Part shown: positions 11,271-21,185 of the stretch, piece after piece
How the letters are laid out: each line of letters begins with the position of its first letter
Position numbering within the stretch: position 1 is the first letter of the stretch
Origin: Cristatella mucedo
Lineage: Eukaryota; Bryozoa; Phylactolaemata; Cristatellidae
Assembly (NCBI GenBank): GCA_009760855.2
Contig: WPIO01000004.1
Span: 13,690,001-13,732,500 of the forward strand
Direction of reading: 5' to 3'
DNA: 42,500 nucleotides
The notes under the pieces: model-generated
Seen by the model: the letters and a program-made list of their open reading frames with translations, nothing else
Database searches by the model: none
Told to the model about the DNA's origin: nothing
Translations under genes and position numbers: made by a program

Positions 11271-12150
11271 AAGTATATACATATCCTCTATATATTTATA
11301 AGGCTGCTCCTTGTCTACCAGGAATTATTGTGAACCCCTGAAGCATTTTCACTTCAGCATGAACTGTATGCGTGCTCGACGTTGCTAAAACTCGTGTCCT
11401 GTGCAAAAAGCATTTTTATGCTTATCCTCCTGTAGCCACAGCCGTTCCCCCATTTCTATGCATTTAGACAGAATATTCGCGTAGCTAGTCTCATTTAGGC
11501 AATATGAACTGTACCTAAGTCCAAATGTGGGCAACTGTGGCAAATGTAAGTGCAAATAAGGCAACTTAGGTTTTAAGATTATGAGCAACATTGATCGAGG
11601 CACTCTTGATGTGAACTCATCACATGCAAATCCCAAGCCTCTCTCCACAGTCATGGTCTCCTTAACGGTCAGACTAGATGCCACGACATCTAATGATGCC
11701 AAAGCCTATCATCCTGCCTGCCGAAGCCTGCTACTGCTGCTGAATAGTTGGCATTAGGCTGCGTGCTTGTCACCAAAGGTGAGCAGCAGGCATAATTTCA
11801 ATACAGTAGCAGTAGCCTCGTAGTGGTGCTGGTAGTAACAGCCACAGCAGTAACAGTAAGTCACATGCTCTCATCCTCGTGTGCGACCACTCCGAACGCA
11901 TGCGATAAAGTGCTGCTTCTGCTGTCAGCCGTCGTAATATTTCTGCGGTCACGACGGCTCAAAGTTGCTAGTCTTGGTATTCTGTGGAGGTGCGTCTCTG
12001 CTGCCTGCATTGCTAGCCGAAAAATGCGATACTGCCAGCGATTGGTCTCGTCGTCGAAAGGTTTTCGTTAGCTGTCAGCTAAATGCCAGGCGAACTGCTC
12101 GGGCTATGTGTGATATGTGAATCGCTCCAGTGCTGCTTTGCTCTCTCTCT

Positions 12151-12182
12151 CCCCCCCCCCCCCGCCACTCGGGGGGGGGGGG
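12151..12182. repeat. C13-spacer-G12 inverted homopolymer hairpin
   Basis: Thirteen C (12151-12163), the spacer GCCACTC, then twelve G (12171-12182). This can fold as a nearly perfect GC hairpin, and each strand could also form quadruplex or i-motif structures. It lies about 90 bp before a RhoGAP exon. Confidence 0.95.
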
Positions 12183-12269
12183 AGGCTGTCTTGCTCTCTC
12201 CGGCTGCTTGTCTTTTTCATCTTCGACCAGTGGGATCCTACCGGCATCGTCGCTGTCTCGGCATTGCAG

Positions 12270-12350
12270 GGTATCACATATGGCAGCCGAGAACCTGATG
12301 AATGCAAACAACATAGGCATCGTCTTTGGTCCTACACTCATGCAGTCCAG
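12270..12350 (+). CDS. ARHGAP29-like: RhoGAP exon with the NNIGIVFGPTL motif
   Basis: 81 nt, entering in phase 2 after GCATTGCAG and leaving in phase 2 before GTAAGA. It encodes (R)VSHMAAENLMNANNIGIVFG then PTLMQS. The Asn in NNIGIVFGPTL corresponds to the conserved RhoGAP asparagine that contacts the GTPase. The phase fits the neighbouring exons exactly. Overlapping longer reading frames in this stretch are shadows. Confidence 0.93.
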
Positions 12351-12710
12351 GTAAGACCAGGGCCGTGCTGGTGGGCCCGCCACCAGTGCCCACCAAGTTG
12401 GCAGAGGCCACCTCATCCCAACTTGGCCTCTGTGCCTATCGCCCACCGCCGGCCCGACCAGAATGCAGGGCGCCCATCCTTCAGTACCAGCTAAAAATCT
12501 CTGTTACCTCGAGATTGCCCCCCCCCCCCAGAGTCATCTGTGTGACGAAGCAGAACTTTGCTTGCCGATGGGATGCTGCGTATCACTGACTGCGGCGGCA
12601 GCAGCAGCAGCGAAAACATGGCGCTGGCTGGGCAGAGGCACATGCACCCTCGAGACTAGCCCTGCTGCATGGGTGCTGCTGCCACGGTCGTTGCCACGTC
12701 GTCGCTGCAG

Positions 12711-12804
12711 TGCCTATGACGTCGACGACACGGCACCACTGTCAGCTCTCATGGACAACTCCCACCAGGCTCGGGTCATCGAGCTCCTTGTCAAGCATGC
12801 ACCG
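12711..12804 (+). CDS. ARHGAP29-like: RhoGAP exon, C-terminal helix
   Basis: 94 nt, entered in phase 2 (AG|T gives Ser) after GTCGCTGCAG, ending in phase 0. It reads AYDVDDTAPLSALMDNSHQA then RVIELLVKHAP. The pattern '.SL.SL.D...QARVIELL' closes the RhoGAP domain in the ARHGAP29/45 group. The donor GTTGGT at 12805 is weak. It was chosen because it keeps the spacing from ELLVKHAP to MIFD in the next exon. Confidence 0.88.
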
Positions 12805-12979
12805 GTTGGTCAGACGCGCAAGCCCTGGCAACTGCGGCAGCAGCAGGGACGCAGCTGCGCGAACAGACATCCTGGAAGGGCTGGCCGCTGCGAAAAGGAA
12901 AGCATTACGGTGCCGAGAAGCTTATGTCGGTCGGTCGGTCGGTGGGCCCCCTCCATTCTCTCTTTTTCGTTTGCTGCAG

Positions 12980-13061
12980 ATGATATTCGACTATGACGAA
13001 GACTCTGAGACTATCAGCCTCTCGCCACGCGTTGACCTTTCATGCTCATCCAAGGACCGAT
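12980..13061 (+). CDS. ARHGAP29-like: exon just after the RhoGAP domain
   Basis: 27 codons plus 1 nt: phase 0 after TTTGCTGCAG, donor GAT|GTGAGT. It encodes MIFDYDEDSETISLSPRVDL then SCSSKDR. The family usually has an 'IF(D/G)' element directly after the last RhoGAP helix, and the acidic/Ser-rich continuation is typical of the disordered tail. If not spliced, the frame would stop three codons later (Cys-Glu-stop), so a short isoform is possible. Confidence 0.8.
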
Positions 13062-13539
13062 GTGAGTAGCAGGCGGCAAAGGTGGCCCATTGATGCATGT
13101 GCACATGACGGGTGCAGTAATGTGCAGCAGCCTCGCCGAAGACCATCCGAAGCCAGGTGCAAGAGTGCACCACCATCAGAAGATAAAGACATCCGTCAGG
13201 GGATGCTTTTCGGGAGCTCTCTGCTTGATCAAACCGAGCCCCCCCCCCCCGTCCCAGTCCCTAACCCCTCCTCACAGCAGTTTCTATCACTTAAATGTTA
13301 GGCAGCAAATGCTCCTGGTATTGAACTCAACACTTCGCTAGCAACTTGCCGATTGTAGTACTCCGTTTTCTAGAGTGCGGTTCGGCACATATTGAGAACT
13401 TACGGTGGCTCGTCGGTTAGATCAGGGGCTGTCATGCATGCTGCTGCTTGCTGGCTGCTGCTGCTGTGCGACGCCCTGCTCTGGTGGCTGCATATCTGGT
13501 ACCACTCCATTCGGACTTTCATACTTTCAGAGTATGCGG

Positions 13540-15549
13540 TCTCACCAGTTGGGTTGCAAGGTTGCTGTCATTTTTTTATTAATCGCTATGCTATAAGAAC
13601 TGCTGTTTTTGCATGGACCATCGTTTGAATCAGTTGCTATCAGATCCCTCTCAAAGACTCTGCCTCTCACAGCTGTGATCTACCGGCCTCCTTTTAGCTG
13701 TCTAACCTTGTTTGTGATGGTGTTTTTGGAGTTCCTCACTAAAATATTCGTGTTGGACAGCATTTATTGATTGATATAGACTTAAACATTGATGTTGATG
13801 ACCCTAGCAACAGTCAGGCACATTCGTTTCTCAACTGTCTGGAGAACTTTGCCTTGATCCAACGCATTAGGCACACATTGCGTATCGGTGGCCCTGTTCT
13901 TGATCTCGTGATTACAAGGGATGTCTGCCCCACTGACCTTGCTGTATGCCGGCTGACCATCTCAGATCATTGCACAATTATGTTTTTCGTCGTATGAGCA
14001 GGGTAAAATCGATTTTGTCCAGTTACCCACCTTAAAAACCATTGTTGCTGATAAATTTGTGTAGGTCTGTTTGTGATGCAAATCTGCTTGATCTGCAGCA
14101 AAACCCTGCCGATAGCCTCAATAGCCTCATTGGTGCAGTAAACTCGAATATTAAGAGTGCCTCCGCCAAGCATGGTCTCCTTGACTCTGTCCGTGTGCAG
14201 AATCTTGGAGATTCCTTCCTAATTTACAAAAAAAGAAATTTAGAAGATGCATCGAGTAAAGCTTAGGCTTGAATGCAATGATTCAGGTCCTATCTCAGTG
14301 GGAGACACCAGAGTATTGACGTGAATGGACAAAGATCATCCAAGGTACCTCTGAAATATGGGGTACCTCAGGGCTCTGTGCTAGGTCCAGTTCTTTTCAC
14401 GGTTTATACTCTCCTCTTGCTGATGTGATTGCCAAGCACAACCCAGACTTTCACTTCTATGCGGATGACACTCAGTTGTACCTTTGCTTTGATCCCTCCC
14501 AGCCTTCGAGCACCTCCAATTCTCTCAACTCACTTGCTGCATGTATTCATAAGATCCACACATGAATGGCAGCAAATTTTCTAAAACTAAACGATGATAA
14601 AACTAACATACTAGTTATGGGCAAACCCAGTGTGATTCAGAAATTGGAAAGGCTGACGCTCAAAATCGGCTCTGCCAGTATATCTCCTGTTGAATCAGCT
14701 CGAAATCTAGGTGACATGTTCCAAAGTGACCTCTCGTTAGACGACCACATCAGCTCCACGGTCAAGTCTGGTTACTTTCACCTACATAACATTGCTAAAA
14801 TTTGGGCTTGTTTAGATAAGCATACGACTTCTAAGTTGGTCCATGCATTTGCAAGATCCCATCTTGACTTCTGTAACTCACTGCTTGCTGGACTACCAAC
14901 ATGTGCAATCAGGCGATTACAGATGGTGCAAAACTCGGCAGATAGGCTTGTCTGTCGTGAGCATCGCAGTTGCCACATCACACCACTTCTCGCCTACATG
15001 CACTGGCTACCAGTCAAGCAACCGATCGACTTCAAATTTTTATCGCTCACTTTTAGGTCACTTCATTATTTGGCTCCAGCCTATCTCTCAGATCTACTCC
15101 CCCACCGGGCCAAGCATCGTACCACCCGCTTTTCCGAATCCAACAGTCTACCAATACCTCGTACAAACCTCAAATCCTTTGGAGACCATGCATTTAGTTC
15201 GTATGCTCCCAAAGCCTGGAACTCTCTTCCGACTTGCGTCAGAACATCCCCTGACTTGACCACATTTAAAAAGAACTTAAAAACACCTATTTAGGACAGC
15301 ATTTAGTGGGTCCCTGTGATTCGTCCTTAATGTGCTTATGCTTGCTGACACTGTATGCTGCCACTAACCACATTTGCATGCTGACCCTGTGCATGTCACC
15401 CCTAAGCATATTATTCATGTTGTTTATCAAGCATGATATTACTCACCATTCAATTGCATTTCCCTTTGCTGCAAATGTAAAGCGCTCAGAAAGAGATTGA
15501 GTTCTCCGATGGCACTTTATCAAGTGTGTTATTATTATTATTATTATTG
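13540..15549 (+). mobile_element. non-LTR retrotransposon, internally deleted, endonuclease and RT remnants
   Basis: About 13640-13990 gives the end of an AP-type endonuclease (AVIYRPPF, a degenerate DIDLNIDVDD in place of GDFN..., LDLVITRD, and SDH). A deletion removes most of the finger/palm of the reverse transcriptase. About 14340-15294 gives [13 protein letters not shown], the catalytic YADD, and the C-terminal part (LPVKQPIDFKFLSLTFRSLH, APKAWNSLP, FKKNLKT). The 3' UTR ends in the family hairpin and (TTA)n at about 15530-15549, with no poly(A). Frameshifts and stops make it inactive. The layout looks CR1/L2-like; the clade is inferred from general appearance. Confidence 0.88.
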
Positions 15550-15899
15550 AATGCAGCTACGCAAAGACTGGGTGGGCCTCGCGACCATCTAGCTTAGAAC
15601 CTGGGTCTCACGGAGCTTATATAAGCCAGGTCTTCTTTTTTCACTCGAAAACTGAAGTCCCGCCAGTCAGACCGAAAATAAATTTATAAGACAGTGAACC
15701 ATTTGCTTGCCAATGAGAGTTCTCATACCTAGGATATCGACGGTTCCTCTTTTTTGAAAAAGTTGCACATATTCGTGCTCCTATAAAGCCACCTCCGATT
15801 AAAGCAAATGCTGATTCGCGACCTGTGACTTTCCTATAGAAATTTTACGAAATTTCTGTATACGAAGTGGCTTCCATAATAAAGTTTTGTAAACAGAGC

Positions 15900-17410
15900 T
15901 CGTTTCCTGAAGACCCTATACCGTTCCCTTTTTGATCTTCACTGGCTGACAAACATAGTCCAGCCATAAATCAGGTTTTTAATGCTTCTCGGGATAGCGG
16001 GTTATTCCAAAGTCTTTCAAATCGGCCATCGTTCGACCATTATTTGAAAAGGCATGATTGTATTCATGAGTACTAGCAAACTGTCACCGATTTTCTCTTC
16101 TTCCTTTTTTCAGAGATTCTCGACAAGATTGTCTCGGAGCAGCTTGATATTCAAGCTGCTTCGAGACAGTTCCATGGACAGTCCTACCAGAAAACATTAA
16201 AAAATGAGTTATCAGAGGAATTTCAGTCGAGATTCAAGAGACACCTCTCTACTGAAACTGATCTCAATCTGGCAAACGATATTCTAAACAGCAATAATGA
16301 CTGTAATGTTACTTCCTTTCTCTGCTTAATCTATCAGCAGCGTTTGACACTATTAATTTCGATATCCTACTTGAACGAGTGAAGACAGCGATTGGTCCGG
16401 CAGACGAAGTACTGGCGCAGTTCAAATCTTACATGTCCAATATGTTCAATCCATGTCGTGTAGTACTCAAGTCTTATCCGGCAGTCCAGCCACCGGTGGA
16501 ATTCCACAAGCGTCCATTCTTGGCTCTTTGCTAATCTCGATGTACACCGAGCCTCTGGAAAAAGTGATCCGGGCCCATGTGATCGGCTATCACTTCTATG
16601 CTGACGATACCAGGCTGTATTTGTCGTTCAAAGCATCGGAATCTGCTGCAGCACAGCTGATAAACTGAATGCTTGCCTTTCAGACATTCGATCCCGGATG
16701 TCGGCCAATTTCCCTTAACTGAACGATGATACAACCGTATCCCTACCCATAGGCCACCCCATTCGTACTGGTGGACTGGTAGGTATTGCTCTTCTAATAG
16801 GCGGTGCTGTTCAGTGACCAGTAGTACCACGTGCTCGGAATTTATTAATAGTATGTCTTTTTTGATGACTGCTTAAATTTTGGAAGTTCCATTAAGAAAA
16901 TTGCCTCCACATCTAGCCATCATTTCCAGTCCCAATGTAAGATTAGGGCTATTTACTATGGTAGCTTGCTAGAAATTTAACTAGCTCCTTGGCTCTGTCT
17001 TGGCTAGACTACAACCACTCCGTCTTGGTGACCGGAAAAGGCCATTAAGCCTCTGCAGTTTGTGCTGAATGTGGCTGCAAAATTAAGTCAACAAATCCCA
17101 GAGGTTCTGCCTGGTTCAACCATGGGTCTACTTTGCTGAAGAAGCTGCTCTGGCTCTCGTTCGATCAGCAGATAAAGGACAAAATCGTAGCCCACAATGC
17201 CTGCCATGGCTTGAGACCTTCATACCTAGCTGAACTAATGCATGTATTGTATACTAATGTGTACATACCATTCATAGCCACCTCGTGCCTCCTCTTTGGA
17301 TGATAAATTAGCTTTTCCATCCCTATGCTTAAAGACCGTTGGTGACAGAAGTTTTTGCTCTGCAGGTCCTAGACTGTGGAATTTACTTCCACAACTCTTA
17401 GGCATCGGCA
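15900..17410 (+). mobile_element. second, diverged non-LTR retrotransposon, degenerate
   Basis: Contains LSAAFDTI-like sequence near 16335, then GIPQASILGSLL and HFYADDTRLYLSFKAS (near 16500-16640), giving reverse transcriptase motifs with an intact YADD. Further on is a decayed segment resembling the post-RT 'W.P...RI..K' region (about 17120-17240). Multiple frameshifts. The sequence differs clearly from the family at 13540-15549, and the end is replaced by a SINE. Confidence 0.8.
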
Positions 17411-17411
17411 G

Positions 17412-17550
17412 TAATGATTTGGCTGAGTGGTAGGTGCTCACTTTTAGTGACCAAGTTCGAGGGCCGGAGACCATCTGCATATGTGAAGCACCTAAATATG
17501 TATTGAGTTCTCTTAGAATGCTATACTAATGAATTGTAATTACTGTAATA
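17412..17550 (+). mobile_element. tRNA-derived SINE with a LINE-like tail
   Basis: A-box TGGCTGAGTGG at 17420-17430 and B-box-like AGTTCGAGGGCC at 17454-17465 form a pol III head. Then GTGAAGCACCTAAATATGTA TTGAGTTCTCTTAGAATGCT, the tail shared with the LINEs, ends in AATTGTAATTACTGTAATAA. Confidence 0.75.
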
Positions 17551-17795
17551 ATATTGTCTCGTGCTGGCGACTGTGGCACGTCCTTTTTATCGTCCCAAGC
17601 TGCTAGCTGCATGCTTCTTACTTCAACTGCCTTCCTGACTCAGCAATACTCACTCTCTTTATTTGATGAGCTCTGTTGGCTACCGTGTGCATACCGAAAG
17701 CCACACAGCTTTGAGTGTGCTATAGAAAACTTGCCTGCATAACACCAGCTTAGTCCTTTTGGACTTACAAGCAGATACATCACTAGTCTGTTCGT

Positions 17796-17880
17796 GGCAA
17801 TTGGAATCGTATGAAACCAGAATAAATTGTGCCTCTTCATTACCAGCTCATCCAGGAGCCTCAAAGCCGTGCTGGTCGAT
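17796..17880 (-). repeat. dispersed repeat, copy 1
   Basis: Read on the - strand, the segment GCTTTGAGGCTCCTGGATGA and about 60 bp after it match the + strand at 40421-40503 at roughly 80% by eye. Origin unknown; probably part of another decayed mobile element. Confidence 0.7.
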
Positions 17881-18640
17881 AAGTGGATGTATTGTGCTAG
17901 ACTGTACTGTATCGTACTATAATATGTATATACTATATGTATTGTACTAAATTTTACTGTATTGTCTATCCTCTGGCTCATTTTGTGCACCTCGAAAACA
18001 ATTACAAGGTCAAGACCTTTCTGGATGCCTTGAGGTGTGATAGTTTTGGCTAGGAGGTTAAAGGAGACATCAAAGTGATAGCATTCCTAATGGCAGTTTT
18101 CTCAAGTTGCCCTGCCATCTTTGCCTTTAGCATAGCAGGGACCTCCATGTGCACTACTATTAGCACGACTAGCTACAGCTCAGGACTGAGCACAGCAACC
18201 AGCGTTAAATAGGAGCTGGTCCGAAGTAGTGTTGATCCCCTGGACGTTGCCAATGCCACCCACCACTGCACATCATATTGGACTTTACATTAAAAAAAAA
18301 GTGTTTCAGCTATTGGGAGCCTGCAGACTCCGAGTACTTTAACTTCTTCCGTAAGCTATTCGAAGCAAAAGTCAAAAGGAGAATAGGTTGCTTATTTTGA
18401 GGTCTCACCCTTGAAAGCTGCTGTGATTTTTAGAACATTAAACTTCGGTCTGCCAAATATTAGGTCCTGTATGTCTGCCAACTTCATGAAACTTGAGTTA
18501 TAAGACTGGACTGTTTCTGTTAGAAACGCCAGCCGTCTAGCTGGAGGTAGGGACTTGGAGCTTGACTTAGCTCCAAAATCGTATGTGCTATTCTAATTGA
18601 CCACCTGATTTCCGAAGGCTGCTTCCACAGTCAGTCATTA

Positions 18641-18644
<4 letters not shown>

Positions 18645-18713
<69 letters not shown>

Positions 18714-18736
18714 TCTCACCCTCTCTCTCTCTCTCA
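18645..18736 (+). repeat. (CT)n microsatellite
   Basis: About 90 bp, pure to 18709 then with CACC interruptions. It lies 245 bp before an exon. Confidence 0.97.
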
Positions 18737-18980
18737 CTGTTACTCTTTATCTTTTTCATTCTCTATCTTCCGTTTTTCTCTTCCTCGACTTTTCTTTCGG
18801 TAATGCCCTCACGTGCACAGGAACATGCAATGGAACACCACTCGTGAAGTGATACTGCTTCTGCTTTGTAAGTGTGTCCGTCTTGTATCTGAAGCTTGTG
18901 AGAATTAGTACACCTCCTCTATTTACCTGTGTTGCCCTTCTTGATAAAGCGTCCTGAAGCAGATACGCATACCTTTTCAG

Positions 18981-19081
18981 GCTCGCTGTCAAGCGACGGG
19001 GCAGAGAGCAACCTGAGCTTCCAGGAAAACTTGCTCGGCAACGCTGTCAACCTGTGCCTGCCCGAAATCGACATTTCACTC
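18981..19081 (+). CDS. ARHGAP29-like: RhoGAP gene, tail exon
   Basis: 101 nt, phase 1 start after ACCTTTTCAG, phase 0 end at CTC|GTGAGT; both sites are strong. It encodes SLSSDGAESNLSFQENLLGN then AVNLCLPEIDISL. Phase fits the exon at 12980-13061 directly. Ser/Asp/Glu-rich, likely disordered; no domain recognised. Supported by splice sites, phase and coding character rather than by homology. Confidence 0.75.
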
Positions 19082-19209
19082 GTGAGTCTTACAAACGCTG
19101 CCATCTAGCATGCGAAAGAGTCCTGCGCTCATCTTTCTCTGCTTTAGCGCGATATTTAGAAGCCAAGGCCACCGCCGCCATAGCAGACGTTGCTATCGTC
19201 TTTTGCCAG

Positions 19210-19297
19210 GGTGAGGAGAAAGACTGCAGTGTTGACGTTTTCCCTCGGGTGGCATCAGCGAGCTCAGACATGTTCAGTGACGTGTGCACCAGCACAG
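19210..19297 (+). CDS. ARHGAP29-like: RhoGAP gene, tail exon
   Basis: 88 nt, phase 0 after TCGTCTTTTGCCAG, phase 1 end before GTACAG. It encodes GEEKDCSVDVFPRVASASSD then MFSDVCTST. An upstream AG at 19157-19158 would need another phase, so 19210 was preferred. Acidic/Ser-rich, no domain. Confidence 0.62.
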
Positions 19298-19451
19298 GTA
19301 CAGAGGCTTTTTTTTTGATGGTCGATCTTTGCCAGAGCATGTCATGAAGATTTTTGCATTAAGTATTGCCTTTCAGCAGCCTCTTGCTGCCTTACTGACT
19401 CCAACAGTGTTATGTCGGCCGTTTAGACACAAACCGTGTGTGCTGCTCAGC

Positions 19452-19456
<5 letters not shown>

Positions 19457-19506
<50 letters not shown>
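19457..19506 (+). repeat. (GT)n microsatellite
   Basis: About 50 bp of pure GT, continuing into an alternating purine/pyrimidine stretch (GCGCGCACGTGCACGTGC) to about 19522, potentially Z-DNA forming. Confidence 0.95.
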
Positions 19507-19511
<5 letters not shown>

Positions 19512-19612
19512 CGTGCACGTGCAAGCACGTTCACATGTACATGCGTGCGCCTTTGCTCTTCTACGCCGTGCAGCTGGCTCTAGGCAAATGACCACTCTAG
19601 AGGCAGGTCTTG

Positions 19613-19614
<2 letters not shown>

Positions 19615-19702
<88 letters not shown>
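19615..19702 (+). repeat. (CT)n microsatellite
   Basis: About 88 bp of pure CT, only about 110 bp after the (GT)n tract. Confidence 0.97.
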
Positions 19703-19704
<2 letters not shown>

Positions 19705-20204
19705 ATGCCGAGACCTTCTCCAACTCGGCATTTGACGATAGTGTATTTTCGAAGATATGCAAGTTGGCTGCCTTGGTTAGCAACCTGCTTGCACTACCGA
19801 GTGAAGCGGAAGAACCATCATTTGATCGAGCATGCCCGTGCAGCATCCAAACTGTTTGGTAGCACGTTTCCTAATTCATCTTTGATTTGACGACTTTTTT
19901 CTTTTCATTTGACATCAGCGGTTGACAATCTGGTAAAGGCGTGCTAACTTTGGGCTCGGGCCTGAGGTCCAGCTTCAGCACTGTCTTGTGCCTGATGAGA
20001 GTTTGCACAACGTTGGGCTTGCTCTGACTAGGCCGCTGGTGCATTTTCCGGACGGTACTGAGCATGGCAGCACGGCGGGGCTTGAGAGGCACACACTCTA
20101 CTCTACTGCTCTTCAAAAACCTTTGAAGCCAGCCCTGCAGATGGGAGCCTTTCTAGGAGACTAAATCTAGACCTTGAGTGTGCATAACCACGAGTCTTCC
20201 GCAG

Positions 20205-20297
20205 GCTGATATCTCACAGCCTTTGCTACATTCTCTCAGCTTAGCCAGCCCCGAAGCTGAGCTAGCTCTTCTGAATGTACCCAATTACTTGCAGCAT
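20205..20297 (+). CDS. ARHGAP29-like: RhoGAP gene, tail exon; start uncertain
   Basis: The donor CAT|GTGAGT is strong and the frame is unique (ADISQPLLHSLSLASPEAEL then ALLNVPNYLQH). Starting at 20205 (after CTTCCGCAG) is phase 0 and needs a missing exon before it. An alternative AG at 20243-20244 gives a start at 20245 in phase 1, which joins the exon at 19210-19297 directly. Both keep the same reading frame. Confidence 0.62.
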
Positions 20298-20654
20298 GTG
20301 AGTGGTTGGATGACAAAGGCCTTGCAGACACAATTTCTTATTTTTGGTGAGCTCCGGATAAGCTATTACTGATTGCCAATGATTGATTGTGTTAGCAATA
20401 AGTTGTTATGAAAGCGATCGGGCATCATTAGGGAAACCGTAGTTTTGAGCACATAATGCAGAGCTTCGGTGGCCAAGTAAAAAGATGTTGCTTGGACATT
20501 TGGCTTTAGCGCAGTGACTTGCTTCGGCTTCGAGCTGGCCGCAAGTGAGTGTCAGCATCGTCGGTGACTTGCTACGATTGCTACGCGTGGGTCCTGCCTG
20601 TTAACAGCTTGGAGCTGATTAAAAAAGGTAGCATCCAAGCAAGTCCATAGTCGG

Positions 20655-20740
20655 GTTGGTTGCCCCTGGGTCTTAGCCCAAGGGTATGGCGCTTGCTCTT
20701 CACGACTCGAGGTCGTAGATTTGATTCCTACAATGGATGT
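20655..20740 (+). mobile_element. SINE head remnant
   Basis: TTAGCCCAAGGG (20673-20684) resembles an A-box and GATTTGATTCC (20718-20728) a B-box. CACGACTCGAGGTCGT between them is shared with the SINE at 11150-11270. No LINE-like tail was seen on this copy. Confidence 0.55.
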
Positions 20741-20838
20741 TCCTTATTGCCTACTGCAAATGGTGGTGATAGCCAGTAAAGCTCTTCTGCCACTATGCAA
20801 ATAAGCCTGTTGTAACAGCTAACCTTTTTTCTTGATAG

Positions 20839-20900
20839 GATTTAGACCCATGCCTACCCCCACCCATGCCCCGACAGACTGATTCCGGAAATGCTGAGGG
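20839..20900 (+). CDS. ARHGAP29-like: candidate tail exon
   Basis: After TTTTTTCTTGATAG the phase-0 frame reads DLDPCLPPPMPRQTDSGNAE, Pro-rich. The only GT before the stop is the weak GTCACC at 20901, giving a phase-2 end that fits the next candidate. Supported only by phase chaining and a good acceptor. Confidence 0.4.
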
Positions 20901-21138
20901 GTCACCTTGCTGCAGGACTTTTTAGCTCTCCGCTGAGGCTAGTGGTATCTGGGAAGAAAGCTCTGTACATGTGCACCACTCCAAGGCCCCTTTTAGATTC
21001 GTCTACAAAAAAGGTTCGTGACCTTGCCAGTTCGCAGCAAGCTGCCGAGGCATGACCTTGCCGGCGCCCGTACAGTCGTCGATACGTCAGCTGCCGCCTC
21101 CAGCTGCCATCTCTTGCCAACCCTTGCTGCTGCTGCAG

Positions 21139-21185
21139 CCCGGATGTGGGCCCCACACCACCTACGACGGCATCAAGCGTGAGCA
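21139..21185 (+). CDS. ARHGAP29-like: candidate tail exon; end uncertain
   Basis: Phase-2 start after CCTTGCTGCTGCTGCAG. It reads (G)PDVGPTPPTTASS. The better-looking donor AGC|GTGAGC (end 21178) gives phase 0. The next donor GTGAAA (end 21185) gives phase 1, which fits the exon at 22801. Joined to the previous candidate it gives a plausible Pro/Thr/Ser-rich linker. The frame stays open to 21394, so a longer exon is also possible. Confidence 0.42.

Larger units (their letters stand above)
9626..12269 (+). other. intron of the RhoGAP gene
   Basis: Lies between firm exons. It holds a (GT)n tract at 9827-9945, a B-box-like motif at 10449-10465, a SINE at about 11150-11270, and a C13/G12 inverted homopolymer at 12151-12182. 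Otherwise I see nothing in it. Confidence 0.85.
13062..18980 (+). other. 5.9-kb intron of the RhoGAP gene, filled with retroelements
   Basis: Phase 1 on both sides, so no further exon is needed. It contains a LINE copy (about 13540-15549), a second, more diverged LINE (about 15900-17410), a SINE (17412-17550), a dispersed repeat copy (17796-17880) and a (CT)n tract (18645-18736). About 17900-18640 holds nothing I recognise. Confidence 0.8.
19298..20204 (+). other. intron of the RhoGAP gene
   Basis: Contains adjacent (GT)n and (CT)n tracts. A 14-nt segment at 19919-19932 (CGGTTGACAATCTG) has good acceptor and donor sequences and the phases of a microexon (phase 1 to 0). It would allow the next exon to start at 20205. 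This is a candidate only. Confidence 0.5.

Noticed and set aside
14566-15294. 242-residue intact reading frame as a possible host gene.
   Set aside because: It is the C-terminal part of a LINE reverse transcriptase protein, with the same sequence in several other copies in the window.
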